Positions 43,463 to 51,876 of a DNA stretch of 64,000 bases are shown here, in pieces. The notes below the pieces were generated by a model. The model was not told the origin of the DNA, ran no database searches, and saw only the letters and a program-made list of their open reading frames with translations. The stretch's first letter is position 1, and each line of letters opens with the position of its first letter. This DNA is from Flavobacterium yafengii (GTDB taxonomy: Bacteria; Bacteroidota; Bacteroidia; Flavobacteriales; Flavobacteriaceae), in NCBI RefSeq assembly GCF_030010375.1, contig NZ_JASCRY010000001.1, forward strand, positions 744,001 to 808,000, given 5' to 3'. Position numbers and translations under genes: made by a program.

Positions 43463-45154
43463 TCATTCTTTAATATCTCGCAATCGCAATTGCAAACTTA
43501 ATTTGCCTTTCCATTCGTTCTCATCGATGCAATACACCGCTTGAAAAGGTTTTTGATAGGTAGTCAGTTCGATTTTGCTTCCCAAATTAAAACCAATTGC
43601 AACGATGCCTTCGGAGTTGTTTTGTTTGACAAAAAGTTTTAAATGTTCGTCTTCTTGTCCAAGCGGTTTTCCGTAACCGGTATCTTTGATGTTTTTGGTC
43701 AGGAAAATTGGAGTCATATTTTGTGGTCCGTACGGTTCAAATTGTTTCAGGATTCTAATTAATTTTGGAGTGATATCCGCAAAATCAATTTCGGCATCAA
43801 CCGCAATTTCGGGCGTCAACATATCCGGATGAATGGTTCTTTCGACTTCTTTTTCGAAAGCATCTTTGAAGATTTGGTAGTTTTCTTCCTTTAAAGTCAT
43901 TCCTGCAGCATACATGTGACCACCAAATTGTTCCAAATGTTCGGTACACGCTTCGAGTGCATTATATACGTCAAATCCTTTTACGGAACGTGCCGAAGCT
44001 GCATATTTATCGCCACTTTTGGTAAAAACAAGTGTCGGACGGTAATAGGTTTCTATCAATCGAGAAGCGACAATTCCAATTACACCTTTGTGCCAATCTT
44101 CTTGAAAAACTACAGAGGTAAAACGTTCTTTTTCATTATTTTCCTCAATTTGTTGTAACGCTTCTTTGGTGATTAATTTGTCTAATTCTTTTCGCTCTGA
44201 ATTATAGGCTTCAATTTCGAAAGCAAATTGTTGGGCTTGCTCAAAATCAAATTCGGTTAATAATTCCACGGCATGGTTCCCGTGTTTGATGCGTCCGGCA
44301 GCGTTTATTCTGGGTGCGATGATGAAAACAACATCGGTAATATCTAAGGTTTGTTTTTTTATTTGGTGAATGATGGCTTTGATTCCTGGTCTTGGGTCAG
44401 AATTGATGACTTGCAATCCAAAATAAGCCAAAACCCGATTCTCTCCGGTCATCGGGACGATATCAGCAGCAATCGCAGCCGAAACTAAATCCAGATACGG
44501 AATCAAATCATCGATTGTCTGGTTTCTGTTTTTTCCCAATGCCTGAATCAATTTGAAACCTATTCCGCAACCGCACAATTCATCATAAGGATAATTACAA
44601 TCGTCTCGTTTTGGGTCGAGAACGGCAACGGCTTCAGGTAAAAAATCTCCCGGTCTGTGGTGATCACAAATGATAAAATCGATGTTTCGCTCTTTGGCGT
44701 AAGCCACATGATCGATAGACTTTATACCGCAATCTAAAGCAACGATGAGTGAAAATCCATTGTCATCAGCAAAGTCAATTCCTTTAAATGAAATTCCGTA
44801 ACCTTCGTCATAACGATCCGGAATATAGGTCGCCACGTTTGGATAATACGTTTTTAAATAGGAAGAAACGAGTGAAACTGCGGTGGTCCCATCGACATCA
44901 TAATCGCCAAAAATAAGAATATTTTCCTCATTTTCAATCGCTTTTTCAATTCGAGCGACTGCTTTTTCCATATCTTTCATCAAATATGGATCATGCAAAT
45001 CATCTAAACTCGGACGAAAAAACCGTTTGGCATCTTCAAAAGTTTCGATGCCGCGTTGTACTAATAAAGTGGCCACAAAATCTTCCACATTCAAAGCTTT
45101 CGCCAAATGTTGAACGGTATCTTCGGAAGGTTTTGATTTAAGTGTCCAACGCAT
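43463..45154 (-). CDS. recJ: Single-stranded-DNA-specific exonuclease RecJ
   Basis: 563 residues. DHH phosphoesterase motifs: ILIFGDYDVDGTTAVSLV (about 80-97), VALDCGIKS (about 138), IICDHHRPGD (about 156, the DHH triad) and AADIVPMTGENR (about 234); DHHA1 domain with FGGHMYAAGMTL (about 418). It degrades single-stranded DNA 5' to 3' in recombination and mismatch repair. Shares an operon with the MFS gene 10 bp downstream. Directly upstream is the 45.2-kb nested repeat. Confidence 0.96.
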   Translation of the reverse strand: MRWTLKSKPSEDTVQHLAKALNVEDFVATLLVQRGIETFEDAKRFFRPSLDDLHDPYLMKDMEKAVARIEKAIENEENILIFGDYDVDGTTAVSLVSSYLKTYYPNVATYIPDRYDEGYGISFKGIDFADDNGFSLIVALDCGIKSIDHVAYAKERNIDFIICDHHRPGDFLPEAVAVLDPKRDDCNYPYDELCGCGIGFKLIQALGKNRNQTIDDLIPYLDLVSAAIAADIVPMTGENRVLAYFGLQVINSDPRPGIKAIIHQIKKQTLDITDVVFIIAPRINAAGRIKHGNHAVELLTEFDFEQAQQFAFEIEAYNSERKELDKLITKEALQQIEENNEKERFTSVVFQEDWHKGVIGIVASRLIETYYRPTLVFTKSGDKYAASARSVKGFDVYNALEACTEHLEQFGGHMYAAGMTLKEENYQIFKDAFEKEVERTIHPDMLTPEIAVDAEIDFADITPKLIRILKQFEPYGPQNMTPIFLTKNIKDTGYGKPLGQEDEHLKLFVKQNNSEGIVAIGFNLGSKIELTTYQKPFQAVYCIDENEWKGKLSLQLRLRDIKE

Positions 45155-45190
45155 ATTTACTTGGGATTATAAGATTTAGGATTTTTATGA

Positions 45191-45397
45191 AGTCAAGCGC
45201 AATGTCATTAAGTTTAAGGAGTTTTGACCGTCACTTCGAGTAATTTGGAACATTAATGCGACAGCTTTAATGTTTAAAATTGTATCGAGAAGCCTTTATT
45301 CTCAAAGGGTTCTCGATACTTCGTAGAAATTTTCTATCGCAAATTTCTACTCAACTCGAACTGACGAGCCCCTAACTTAATGACATTACACTCGACC
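45191..45397. repeat. Nested inverted-repeat element (about 200 bp)
   Basis: Outer arms AATGTCATTAAGTT (45201-45214) / AACTTAATGACATT (45374-45387), perfect 14 bp. Next CGTCACTTCGAGT (45229-45241) / ACTCGAACTGACG (45354-45366), one mismatch. Inside are side-by-side hairpins: CATTAA/TTAATG (45251-45272), GTATCGAGAA/TTCTCGATAC (45282-45319, with inner CCTTT/AAAGG) and GTAGAAATTT/AAATTTCTAC (45323-45350). No ORF. It fills the 262-bp gap between recJ and the HopJ-like gene; resembles the CACTTCGAGT...TATCGAGAA repeats scattered in flavobacterial genomes. Confidence 0.8.
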
Positions 45398-45416
45398 TGA
45401 CAGCGTTTTAACTATT

Positions 45417-45761
45417 TTATTTCAATACTAAAGCACTTCCGTAAAATGCAATTCCATCCCAACCGGTTTTCATGAAATTGCGAATGTTTTGATGATCAGT
45501 TCCGTTTGGATTTTTTAAAACATCTTCGTAATAATATGCTCCAAAACAAGCTAATGTTTCTGCTTCTGATAGGTTTTGAATTTCGGCGAAAGCAAATAAT
45601 TTACATGAGCCTGAATTTTCTCCAGCTGCATTGTGTTGCAAACCGTTCTCAAATGCCGTTGGAGTAAAGTCGTAGTTTTCTTCAATTGTTGCAATGGTTT
45701 CTGCAAAAGCGATGGATTCTGGTGCCTGCTTTAATTTTTCTAAAAAGGTTTCTAAATTCAT
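45417..45761 (-). CDS. HopJ-type III effector family protein
   Basis: 114 residues matching the HopJ family throughout: FAETIATIEENYDFTPTAF (about 19-37), NGLQHNAAGENSGSCKLFAF (about 39-58) and CFGAYYYEDVLKNPNGTDHQNI (about 71-92). The family name comes from a Pseudomonas effector, but homologues occur widely in bacteria with no type III secretion, and no secretion genes are seen here; a housekeeping role is more likely. Small, soluble, no signal peptide. 14 bp downstream of rsmI in the same direction runs the other way round: the rsmI gene lies upstream of it across a short spacer. Confidence 0.88.
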   Translation of the reverse strand: MNLETFLEKLKQAPESIAFAETIATIEENYDFTPTAFENGLQHNAAGENSGSCKLFAFAEIQNLSEAETLACFGAYYYEDVLKNPNGTDHQNIRNFMKTGWDGIAFYGSALVLK

Positions 45762-45775
45762 GGTATTTTTATAGG

Positions 45776-46489
45776 TTATTCTTCTTCCGAAAATTTACTT
45801 TTTTTAGGTTCTTTGGTGATTGTTTTTCCGCTGACCACGACTACAATTTCTCCTCTTGGCGCTATTTTATCAAAATGAGCGACCACTTCTTTAACTGTTC
45901 CGCGAACATTTTCTTCGTGCAGTTTGGATAATTCCCTAGAAACCGATATTTGGCGGTCTTCGCCAAAATAGGTGATGAATTCTGCTAAAGTCTTCACTAA
46001 TTTATGGGGAGAAACATATAAAATCATCGTTCTTGTTTCTTCCGCTAATGCTAAATATCGGGTTTGACGTCCTTTTTTGTCAGGCAAAAATCCTTCAAAA
46101 ACAAATTTGTCATTGGGTAAGCCGCTGTTGACTAATGCCGGAACAAATGCGGTTGCTCCAGGCAAACATTCTACGTCAATTCCGTTTTCAACGCAAGCGC
46201 GGGTCAATAAAAAACCGGGATCCGAAATGGCAGGCGTTCCTGCATCTGATATCAAAGCGATATTTTCTCCGGCTTTCAATCTCGAAATTAAATTTTCGAT
46301 GGTTTTGTGTTCGTTGTGCATGTGATGGCTGTACATGTGTGTGCCAATTTCGAAATGCTTCAACAATTTTCCGCTCGTACGCGTGTCTTCGGCGAGAATC
46401 AAATCGACTTCCTTAAGAATCCGAATCGCTCGAAAAGTCATGTCTTCGAGATTGCCAATAGGCGTAGGAACGATGTATAATTTTGACAT
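45776..46489 (-). CDS. rsmI: 16S rRNA (cytidine-1402-2'-O)-methyltransferase
   Basis: 237 residues from the ATG at 46489 (MSKLYIVPTPIGNLED); a start seven codons earlier is less natural. Tetrapyrrole-methylase-like fold with LYIVPTPIGNLEDMTFRAI (2-20), LAEDTRTSGKLLKHF (about 32), ALISDAGTPAISDPG (about 76-90) and FEGFLPDKKGRQ (about 130). It methylates the ribose of C1402 in the 30S P-site with SAM. In the same direction as the HopJ-like gene (14 bp apart), so probably one transcript. Confidence 0.95.
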   Translation of the reverse strand: MSKLYIVPTPIGNLEDMTFRAIRILKEVDLILAEDTRTSGKLLKHFEIGTHMYSHHMHNEHKTIENLISRLKAGENIALISDAGTPAISDPGFLLTRACVENGIDVECLPGATAFVPALVNSGLPNDKFVFEGFLPDKKGRQTRYLALAEETRTMILYVSPHKLVKTLAEFITYFGEDRQISVSRELSKLHEENVRGTVKEVVAHFDKIAPRGEIVVVVSGKTITKEPKKSKFSEEE

Positions 46490-46566
46490 AGATAAAATAA
46501 TTAAATACAAATTTTATAGAAAATCTGTATTTGTTCAAATGTATATTCAGAAAAATTCAAGGAAAT

Positions 46567-47547
46567 TTACAAGAATTTTTTCTCTATAATATCCATAAAG
46601 CGTTCCTCATAATCCTGTTTTCCTTCCCAGTTGTTGTAGTCCGGTTTTACCATTTCCTGAATGAAATCTCTGGTTTCGTAGAATGTATCAAATGTGATTA
46701 ATTGATTTAAAACGCGGTTGTAGTCTTCGCTGCTATTTCCAAAAAGGTGTTTTATAAAAGCAATCCGATCATTCAAATCGATATTGATTCCTTTGGCTAA
46801 TTTTTCGTTCAGCGAAACTGTTTTTGGTTCAACAGCTTCTTCTTTGGCAGGTATTACTTTTTCTTCCTCTGGAACAATTTCTTTTGGAGTTTCGATTACA
46901 ACTGCAGTAGGGATATTTTCAATTTGTTGCACTTTTACAAACTGTGTGTCATGGTAATTTCCGCCCAATAAATCTTCGAAAGAAATTTGTACCGGTTCCA
47001 TTTTCTTTGGCACCTCCAGTTCCGTTTGTACTTCCTCTTCTTGAGACAATTCAAAAGCTGGTGTGAATGCTGCAGTTTCAGGTTCTGAAGTTTCTTTTTC
47101 CGCTACAACTATTTCTTCCTCAATAATAGGTTCTTCTTTTTCTTCTTCCAGAGTTACTTCTTCATTAGAAATTGTTTTTTCCAAAGGAACTTCAATAGTT
47201 TCTTCTTCCACAATATTTGTTTCAGATTCAGATTCATCAGCAGTTGTTGTTGCTTGTTCCAAAGGCGTTTCAGCGATTTCTTCAACGACAGTTTTTTCGA
47301 TTATTGCTTTAGCTTCCGGTTGAACCGATTCTGTTTTATCAAAAATAGATTCAATTTTTTGTTCCACTTCAGCAGCGCCAATAGTTGGTTTTGCCTCACT
47401 AAAGTACTCGTCTACAAATCGTAAGACAGAAAGTTTTTCATATAATTTCTGCGTTTCCAGATATAATTGATTGATGTCAGATTTATTCTTTAGTTGTAAT
47501 ACTCTGTGTGCAATGCTGATTAAATCGGCTTCCAATTTTTTTTTCAT
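46567..47547 (-). CDS. Acidic, low-complexity protein of unknown function
   Basis: 326 residues. Three parts: an N-terminal helical segment (ISIAHRVLQLKNKSDINQLY, about 12-31, with ETQKLYEKLSVL), a long Glu/Val/Thr-rich disordered middle (about 75-235, with many EEE, VEE and PLE repeats), and a well-structured C-terminal segment (KGINIDLNDRIAFIKHLFGN, then DYNRVLNQLITFDTFYET and DFIQEMVKPDYNNW). Strongly negative overall; no signal peptide or membrane helix. The ends look conserved and the middle looks like a variable linker. No function assigned. Confidence 0.75.
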   Translation of the reverse strand: MKKKLEADLISIAHRVLQLKNKSDINQLYLETQKLYEKLSVLRFVDEYFSEAKPTIGAAEVEQKIESIFDKTESVQPEAKAIIEKTVVEEIAETPLEQATTTADESESETNIVEEETIEVPLEKTISNEEVTLEEEKEEPIIEEEIVVAEKETSEPETAAFTPAFELSQEEEVQTELEVPKKMEPVQISFEDLLGGNYHDTQFVKVQQIENIPTAVVIETPKEIVPEEEKVIPAKEEAVEPKTVSLNEKLAKGINIDLNDRIAFIKHLFGNSSEDYNRVLNQLITFDTFYETRDFIQEMVKPDYNNWEGKQDYEERFMDIIEKKFL

Positions 47548-47632
47548 AACTTTTGAAATTATAGTGTGTTAGGCGGGTCTTTTTAATAAAAATCTTCCTG
47601 GTTTTTATTTAGTATAAGGAAGAAGAAACTTT

Positions 47633-47668
47633 AGCTCGCGTTATTTTATTTTTAAATAAGAGCTCGCG
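47633..47668. promoter_or_regulatory. Two AGCTCGCG boxes upstream of tdk
   Basis: The 8-mer AGCTCGCG occurs at 47633-47640 and again at 47661-47668 in direct orientation, 28 bp apart, in otherwise AT-rich DNA. The second lies about 25 bp upstream of a -7-like box TACTTTTG (47694-47701). A possible two-site operator. Confidence 0.4.
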
Positions 47669-47791
47669 AATCTCCGATTTAATAAAAATGTTATACTTTT
47701 GAAACGACGTAAAAGTATAAAATTTTTAAGTCGGTTTTATCCATTACAAAGTAATAAAAACTATTCATTTTTTAAGTCAGAAAAATACAAA

Positions 47792-48385
47792 ATGTTTCTC
47801 GAAAATACAGTAAATCATAAAGAACAATTTGGTTGGATCGAAGTCATTTGTGGCTCCATGTTTTCGGGTAAAACCGAGGAATTGATCCGTCGTTTGAAAA
47901 GAGCGCAGTTTGCCAAGCAAAAAGTAGAAATTTTCAAACCTGAAATTGATACGCGCTATCATGACGATATGGTGGTGTCACATGATGCAAATGAAATCCG
48001 TTCCACGCCCGTTCCTGCTGCAGCAAATATTGCTATTTTGGCGCAAGGTTGTGATGTGGTGGGCATTGACGAAGCGCAATTTTTTGATGACGAAATTGTC
48101 AAAATTTGTAATGATTTGGCAAATCAGGGAATCCGAGTAATTGTTGCCGGATTGGATATGGATTTCAAAGGGAATCCTTTTGGTCCGATGCCCGCATTAA
48201 TGGCAACTGCCGAATATGTTACCAAAGTACACGCCGTATGTACCCGCACCGGAAATCTTGCCAATTACAGTTTCCGTAAAACCGATAATGACAAACTTGT
48301 TATGCTGGGCGAAACCGAAGAATACGAACCTTTAAGCCGTGCTGCGTATTATCATGCGATGCGTAAAGATCAGGAGAAAAAATAG
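47792..48385 (+). CDS. tdk: Thymidine kinase
   Basis: 197 residues from the ATG at 47792; the frame extends to a TTG at 47699, but those residues fall on the promoter box and are not family-like. P-loop EVICGSMFSGKTEELIRRLK (about 18-37), Walker B VVGIDEAQFFDD with the catalytic Glu (about 92), and lasso/zinc region. Of the usual zinc Cys residues, only one (AVCTRTGN) is clearly present, so the zinc site looks degenerate or absent. Phosphorylates thymidine to dTMP for salvage. Confidence 0.93.
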   Translation: MFLENTVNHKEQFGWIEVICGSMFSGKTEELIRRLKRAQFAKQKVEIFKPEIDTRYHDDMVVSHDANEIRSTPVPAAANIAILAQGCDVVGIDEAQFFDDEIVKICNDLANQGIRVIVAGLDMDFKGNPFGPMPALMATAEYVTKVHAVCTRTGNLANYSFRKTDNDKLVMLGETEEYEPLSRAAYYHAMRKDQEKK

Positions 48386-48389
48386 AAAT

Positions 48390-48420
48390 CCTCTCCCAAC
48401 CCTCTCCAAAGGAAAGGGAG
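48390..48420. repeat. C/G-rich intergenic repeat, copy 2
   Basis: CCTCTCCCAACCCTCTCC AAAGGAAAGGGAG just after the tdk stop. It matches the reverse complement of copy 1 (40361-40393) at most positions, i.e. opposite orientation. Confidence 0.6.
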
Positions 48421-48457
48421 CTCAAACTAGATTGAAATATAAAAGTATTGAAAATAT

Positions 48458-48500
48458 AAAACCCTTTCAGAGTTTAGAACTCCGAAAGGGTTTGTCTTTT
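48458..48500 (+). terminator. Terminator downstream of tdk
   Basis: AAACCCTTTC / GAAAGGGTTT with inner GAGTT/AACTC stem and a TAG loop, followed by a T-rich run. Confidence 0.88.
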
Positions 48501-48525
48501 TATAGAAACATTGTTTTTTAGCAAC

Positions 48526-48566
48526 ACTAAATTTCAAATCGTTAATCAGCAATCTAAAATCAACAA
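48526..48566. repeat. One-sided 7-nt-period array before the rpoN 3' end
   Basis: ACTAAAT-TTCAAAT-CGTTAAT-CAGCAAT-CTAAAAT-CAACAAT: six 7-nt units ending in AAAT/AAT, ending two bases before the rpoN stop. Unlike the other arrays no inverted half was found. Confidence 0.5.
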
Positions 48567-48568
48567 TC

Positions 48569-50035
48569 TTACATTTTCTTCCTCATTCTCGCTACCGGAA
48601 TATCGAGTTGTTCTCTGTATTTTGCAATCGTTCTTCTGGCGATTGGATAGCCTTTTTCTTTTAGAATTTCGGCTAATTGATCATCTGGAAGTGGTTTTTT
48701 CTTGTCTTCCTCCTCGATTGTATTCTGAAGGATTTTTTTGATTTCCAATGTAGAAACGTCTTCACCTTGGTCGTTTTTCATCGCTTCCGAGAAGAATTCT
48801 TTAATCAGTTTCGTGCCATAAGGCGTTTCTACATATTTGCTGTTCGCAACACGTGAAATCGTCGAAATATCAAGACCCACCATATCGGCAATGTCTTTCA
48901 GGATCATCGGTTTCAACTTGGTTTCATCGCCATCCAGGAAATATTCCTCCTGATAATGCATAATCGCATTCATGGTTACAAAAAGCGTTTCCTGACGTTG
49001 GCGTATCGCATCGATAAACCATTTAGCCGAATCCAATTTCTGTTTTATAAACTGCACCGCATCTTTTTGCTGCGCTGATTTATCTCTGGAATCCTTATAC
49101 GTTTGCATCATTTCCTGATAATCCTTGGAAACGTGCAGCGAAGGAGCATTTCGTCCGTTTAAGGTCAGTTCCAGTTCGCTGTCCACAATTCTGATAGCAA
49201 AATCAGGAACTACATTTTCCGTTACCTTGTTGTTTCCGGTAAAAGATCCGCCTGGTTTTGGATTCAGTTTTTCTATTTCATGAATGGCTTTTTTAAGTTG
49301 CTCATTCGAAACATTGTATTTTTGTAACAGCTTATCGTAATGTTTTTTGGTAAACGCATCAAACTGATTTTCGATAATATCAGTGGCTAATTCCACGGAT
49401 TCCGTTGGTGTTTTGTGTTTCAATTGCAGCAACAAACATTCTTGTAAATCACGTGCTCCTACACCGGATGGTTCCAGTTCATGAATCACCTGCAACATTT
49501 TTTCTACCATTTTCTCATCGGTGTAAATACCTTGCGTAAACGCCATGTCATCTACCATATCAGGAACACTGCGACGGATATAACCCATGTCATCAATACT
49601 TCCAACCAGAAATTCGGCAATATCGCGCTCTTCATCATTCAGAATAAAAGTATTCAACTGATTGATTAAATCCTGATGAAAACTCACTGGCGCAGCAAAA
49701 GGCGTTTCGCGATCATCGTCATCATCGCTGTAATTGTTGGCCTGTGTTTTATAATCCGGCGTTTCGTCGTTGCTTAAATATTCATCAATGTTGATGTCTT
49801 CGGCGTCAATGCGCTCCGATTCGGCATCGTCATAATCGTCATAATCTTCGTTTTCGAACTCATCCTTTTCATATTCATCTTCTTCTTTTCCGGCTTCCAA
49901 AGCTGGATTTTCGTTCATTTCTTCTAATAAACGTTGTTCGAAAGCTTGCGTAGGCAATTGAATTAACTTCATCAACTGAATTTGTTGAGGAGATAATTTC
50001 TGGGATAATTTTAAATTTAGAAATTGCTTTAGCAT
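48569..50035 (-). CDS. rpoN: RNA polymerase sigma-54 factor
   Basis: 488 residues. Region I is Gln/Leu-rich (LSQKLSPQQIQLMKLIQLPT, about 9-28); region II is acidic (about 48-100, EEDEYEKDEFENEDYDDYDD). The core-binding region follows, then the HTH (DIADMVGLDISTISRVANSK, about 370-390) and the RpoN box ARRTIAKYREQL near the C-terminus, which recognises the -24 element. Sigma-54 requires an AAA+ activator; an NtrC-type one is at 31.3 kb. It is preceded by the 50.05-kb array. Confidence 0.97.
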   Translation of the reverse strand: MLKQFLNLKLSQKLSPQQIQLMKLIQLPTQAFEQRLLEEMNENPALEAGKEEDEYEKDEFENEDYDDYDDAESERIDAEDINIDEYLSNDETPDYKTQANNYSDDDDDRETPFAAPVSFHQDLINQLNTFILNDEERDIAEFLVGSIDDMGYIRRSVPDMVDDMAFTQGIYTDEKMVEKMLQVIHELEPSGVGARDLQECLLLQLKHKTPTESVELATDIIENQFDAFTKKHYDKLLQKYNVSNEQLKKAIHEIEKLNPKPGGSFTGNNKVTENVVPDFAIRIVDSELELTLNGRNAPSLHVSKDYQEMMQTYKDSRDKSAQQKDAVQFIKQKLDSAKWFIDAIRQRQETLFVTMNAIMHYQEEYFLDGDETKLKPMILKDIADMVGLDISTISRVANSKYVETPYGTKLIKEFFSEAMKNDQGEDVSTLEIKKILQNTIEEEDKKKPLPDDQLAEILKEKGYPIARRTIAKYREQLDIPVARMRKKM

Positions 50036-50036
50036 T

Positions 50037-50112
50037 AAGTTTAATCGTTTATTTGTTTAATCGTTTATTCGGGATGATCGGTTAAACAAATAAACGATTA
50101 ACCGAATAAACC
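50037..50112. repeat. 8-nt-period inverting array between asnS and rpoN
   Basis: Units TTTAATCG-TTTATTTG-TTTAATCG-TTTATTCG, a short centre, then GGTTAAAC-AAATAAAC-GATTAACC-GAATAAAC. Arm A (50039-50060) pairs with 50082-50103 with one mismatch; arm B GTTTATTCGG (50063-50072) pairs perfectly with CCGAATAAAC (50102-50111). The order A-B-A'-B' is that of a pseudoknot. It sits in the 80-bp spacer between two same-strand genes. Confidence 0.65.
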
Positions 50113-50115
50113 TTT

Positions 50116-51552
50116 TTAGAATTCCGCATTCATTGGCGTTCTTGGAAAAGGAATTACGTCACGAATGTTTGTCATTCCTGTTACAAACAATACCAATCTT
50201 TCGAATCCAAGTCCGAAACCAGAGTGAACCGCTGAACCGAATCTTCGGGTATCAAGATACCACCACAATTCTTCTTCATCAATTCCTAGGGCTTTCATTT
50301 TTTCAACCAAAACATCAAAACGCTCTTCTCTTTGAGAACCTCCCACGATTTCTCCAATTCCAGGGAAAAGGATATCCATCGCGCGAACTGTTTTTCCGTC
50401 TTCGTTCAAACGCATGTAAAATGCTTTGATATTTGCTGGGTAATCAAACAAGATTACCGGACATTTAAAGTGTTTTTCCACTAAATAACGCTCGTGTTCC
50501 GATTGTAAATCAGCACCCCATTCGTTAATGATATAGTTGAATTTTTTCTTTTTATTTGGCGTACAATCTCTTAAAATATCAATTGCTTCGGTGTATGAAA
50601 CACGTTTGAAATTGTTTTCCAAAACAAAGTTTAATTTGTCAAGCAAAGCCATTTCGCTTCTCTCCGCAACTGGTTTTGATTTCTCTTCATCCAATAATCT
50701 TCCTTCAAGGAATTTCAAATCCTCTGGACATTTGTCCATCGTGTATTTGATTACGTATTGAATAAAATCCTCGGCCAAATCCATATTGTCATTCAAATCA
50801 TTGAAAGCCACTTCCGGCTCAATCATCCAAAATTCCGCAAGGTGACGAGAAGTATTCGAGTTTTCAGCTCTAAATGTTGGCCCAAAAGTATAAATCTGAC
50901 CCAAAGCCATCGCAAAAGTCTCTCCTTCCAGTTGTCCCGAAACCGTAAGATTCGTTTCTTTTCCGAAGAAATCTTCTTTGTAATTTACTTTTCCGTCTTC
51001 GGTTCTTGGTGTTCCGTCAAATGGCAAAGCGGTAACTTTAAACATTTCACCGGCACCTTCAGCATCCGAACCCGTGATGATTGGCGTATTTACATACACA
51101 AAACCTTTCTCCTGAAAATAACTATGAACCGCATACGATAAAACGGAGCGTACTCTCATTATGGCTCCAAACATATTGGTACGAACTCTTAAATGCGCAT
51201 TTTCACGCAAGAAATCCAAGCTCGGTTTGTTTTTAGGTTGTATCGGGAATTTCTCCGCATCCGAATCTCCAAGGATTTCCAGTTTTACCACCTGAATTTC
51301 AAATTTCTGTCCGGCACCTTTACTTTCCACCAAAGTTCCTGTCACAGATATGGCTGCTCCAGTAGTAATTCTCTTCAAAGTCTCGTCTGGCGTGTTCTCA
51401 AAATCGACAACACATTGTATATTATCAATGGTCGAACCATCGTTTAAGGCAATAAATTGATTGTTTCTAAAAGTTCTCACCCATCCTTTTGCATTCACTT
51501 CATGAAGCGTTGTTGTGCTGTTTAGTAAGTCTTTAACTTTTGTATGTCTCAT
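50116..51552 (-). CDS. asnS: Asparaginyl-tRNA synthetase
   Basis: 478 residues, class IIb. N-terminal OB-fold anticodon-binding domain ([19 protein letters not shown], about 22-40), then the catalytic core with motif 2 [20 protein letters not shown] (about 228-247) and motif 3 [15 protein letters not shown] (about 446-460). PFPRTP at the C-terminus is the AsnRS signature distinguishing it from AspRS. Charges tRNA-Asn. It lies upstream of rpoN in the same orientation; the array between them may affect transcription from one into the other. Confidence 0.96.
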   Translation of the reverse strand: MRHTKVKDLLNSTTTLHEVNAKGWVRTFRNNQFIALNDGSTIDNIQCVVDFENTPDETLKRITTGAAISVTGTLVESKGAGQKFEIQVVKLEILGDSDAEKFPIQPKNKPSLDFLRENAHLRVRTNMFGAIMRVRSVLSYAVHSYFQEKGFVYVNTPIITGSDAEGAGEMFKVTALPFDGTPRTEDGKVNYKEDFFGKETNLTVSGQLEGETFAMALGQIYTFGPTFRAENSNTSRHLAEFWMIEPEVAFNDLNDNMDLAEDFIQYVIKYTMDKCPEDLKFLEGRLLDEEKSKPVAERSEMALLDKLNFVLENNFKRVSYTEAIDILRDCTPNKKKKFNYIINEWGADLQSEHERYLVEKHFKCPVILFDYPANIKAFYMRLNEDGKTVRAMDILFPGIGEIVGGSQREERFDVLVEKMKALGIDEEELWWYLDTRRFGSAVHSGFGLGFERLVLFVTGMTNIRDVIPFPRTPMNAEF

Positions 51553-51645
51553 TTTAAATATAATTGATATTGAAAAATTGTGTTTTTATCGAACTGCAAA
51601 TATAAATCATTTGTTTCTAATTTTCATTGTGAGAAATAGGGTAAT

Positions 51646-51727
51646 CAGGAGCTATTTCCCGCTATTCGCTATATCTTTTACTTTTTAAAGGAAAAAGTAA
51701 AAGGATGCCGCTATTATCGGGGCTAGA
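51646..51727. repeat. Covarying-hairpin repeat, copy B
   Basis: Left flank CAGGAGCTATTTCCCG...CTATATC (51646-51675), a perfect 11-bp stem TTTTACTTTTT (51676-51686) / AAAAAGTAAAA (51692-51702) with 5-nt loop, right flank GGATGCCG...GGGGCTAGA (51703-51727). Outer pairings AGC/GCT and CCCG (51658-51661) / CGGG (51718-51721). The inner stem shares no sequence with copy A but pairs perfectly. It lies in the 324-bp spacer between asnS and the next gene. Confidence 0.85.
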
Positions 51728-51799
51728 GAATAGTGGAATTATATTTTTTAAACGAATTTATTATTCATGCAAGTTTTTTTAGGTACAAAAATCAAAGAG

Positions 51800-51828
51800 A
51801 TAATATTGAAGATATTCTCCAATATTAT
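51800..51828. promoter_or_regulatory. Inverted repeat upstream of a small membrane gene
   Basis: ATAATATTG / CAATATTAT, perfect 9 bp, 11-bp spacer, 17 bp upstream of the -7 box at 51845. A candidate operator or hairpin. Confidence 0.4.
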
Positions 51829-51844
51829 TATGTGAGTTTTTAGC

Positions 51845-51852
51845 TATATTTG
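51845..51852 (+). promoter_or_regulatory. -7 box of the small membrane gene
   Basis: TATATTTG, exact consensus. With a start about 6 bp downstream, translation would begin at the TTG at 51877 rather than at 51850, which lies inside the box. Confidence 0.5.
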
Positions 51853-51876
51853 CTAATATTTAAAATAAAACTGACT

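Noticed and set aside
45417..45761. HopJ homologue taken as evidence of type III secretion
   Set aside because: The family is widespread in bacteria without type III systems and no secretion genes are in the window.
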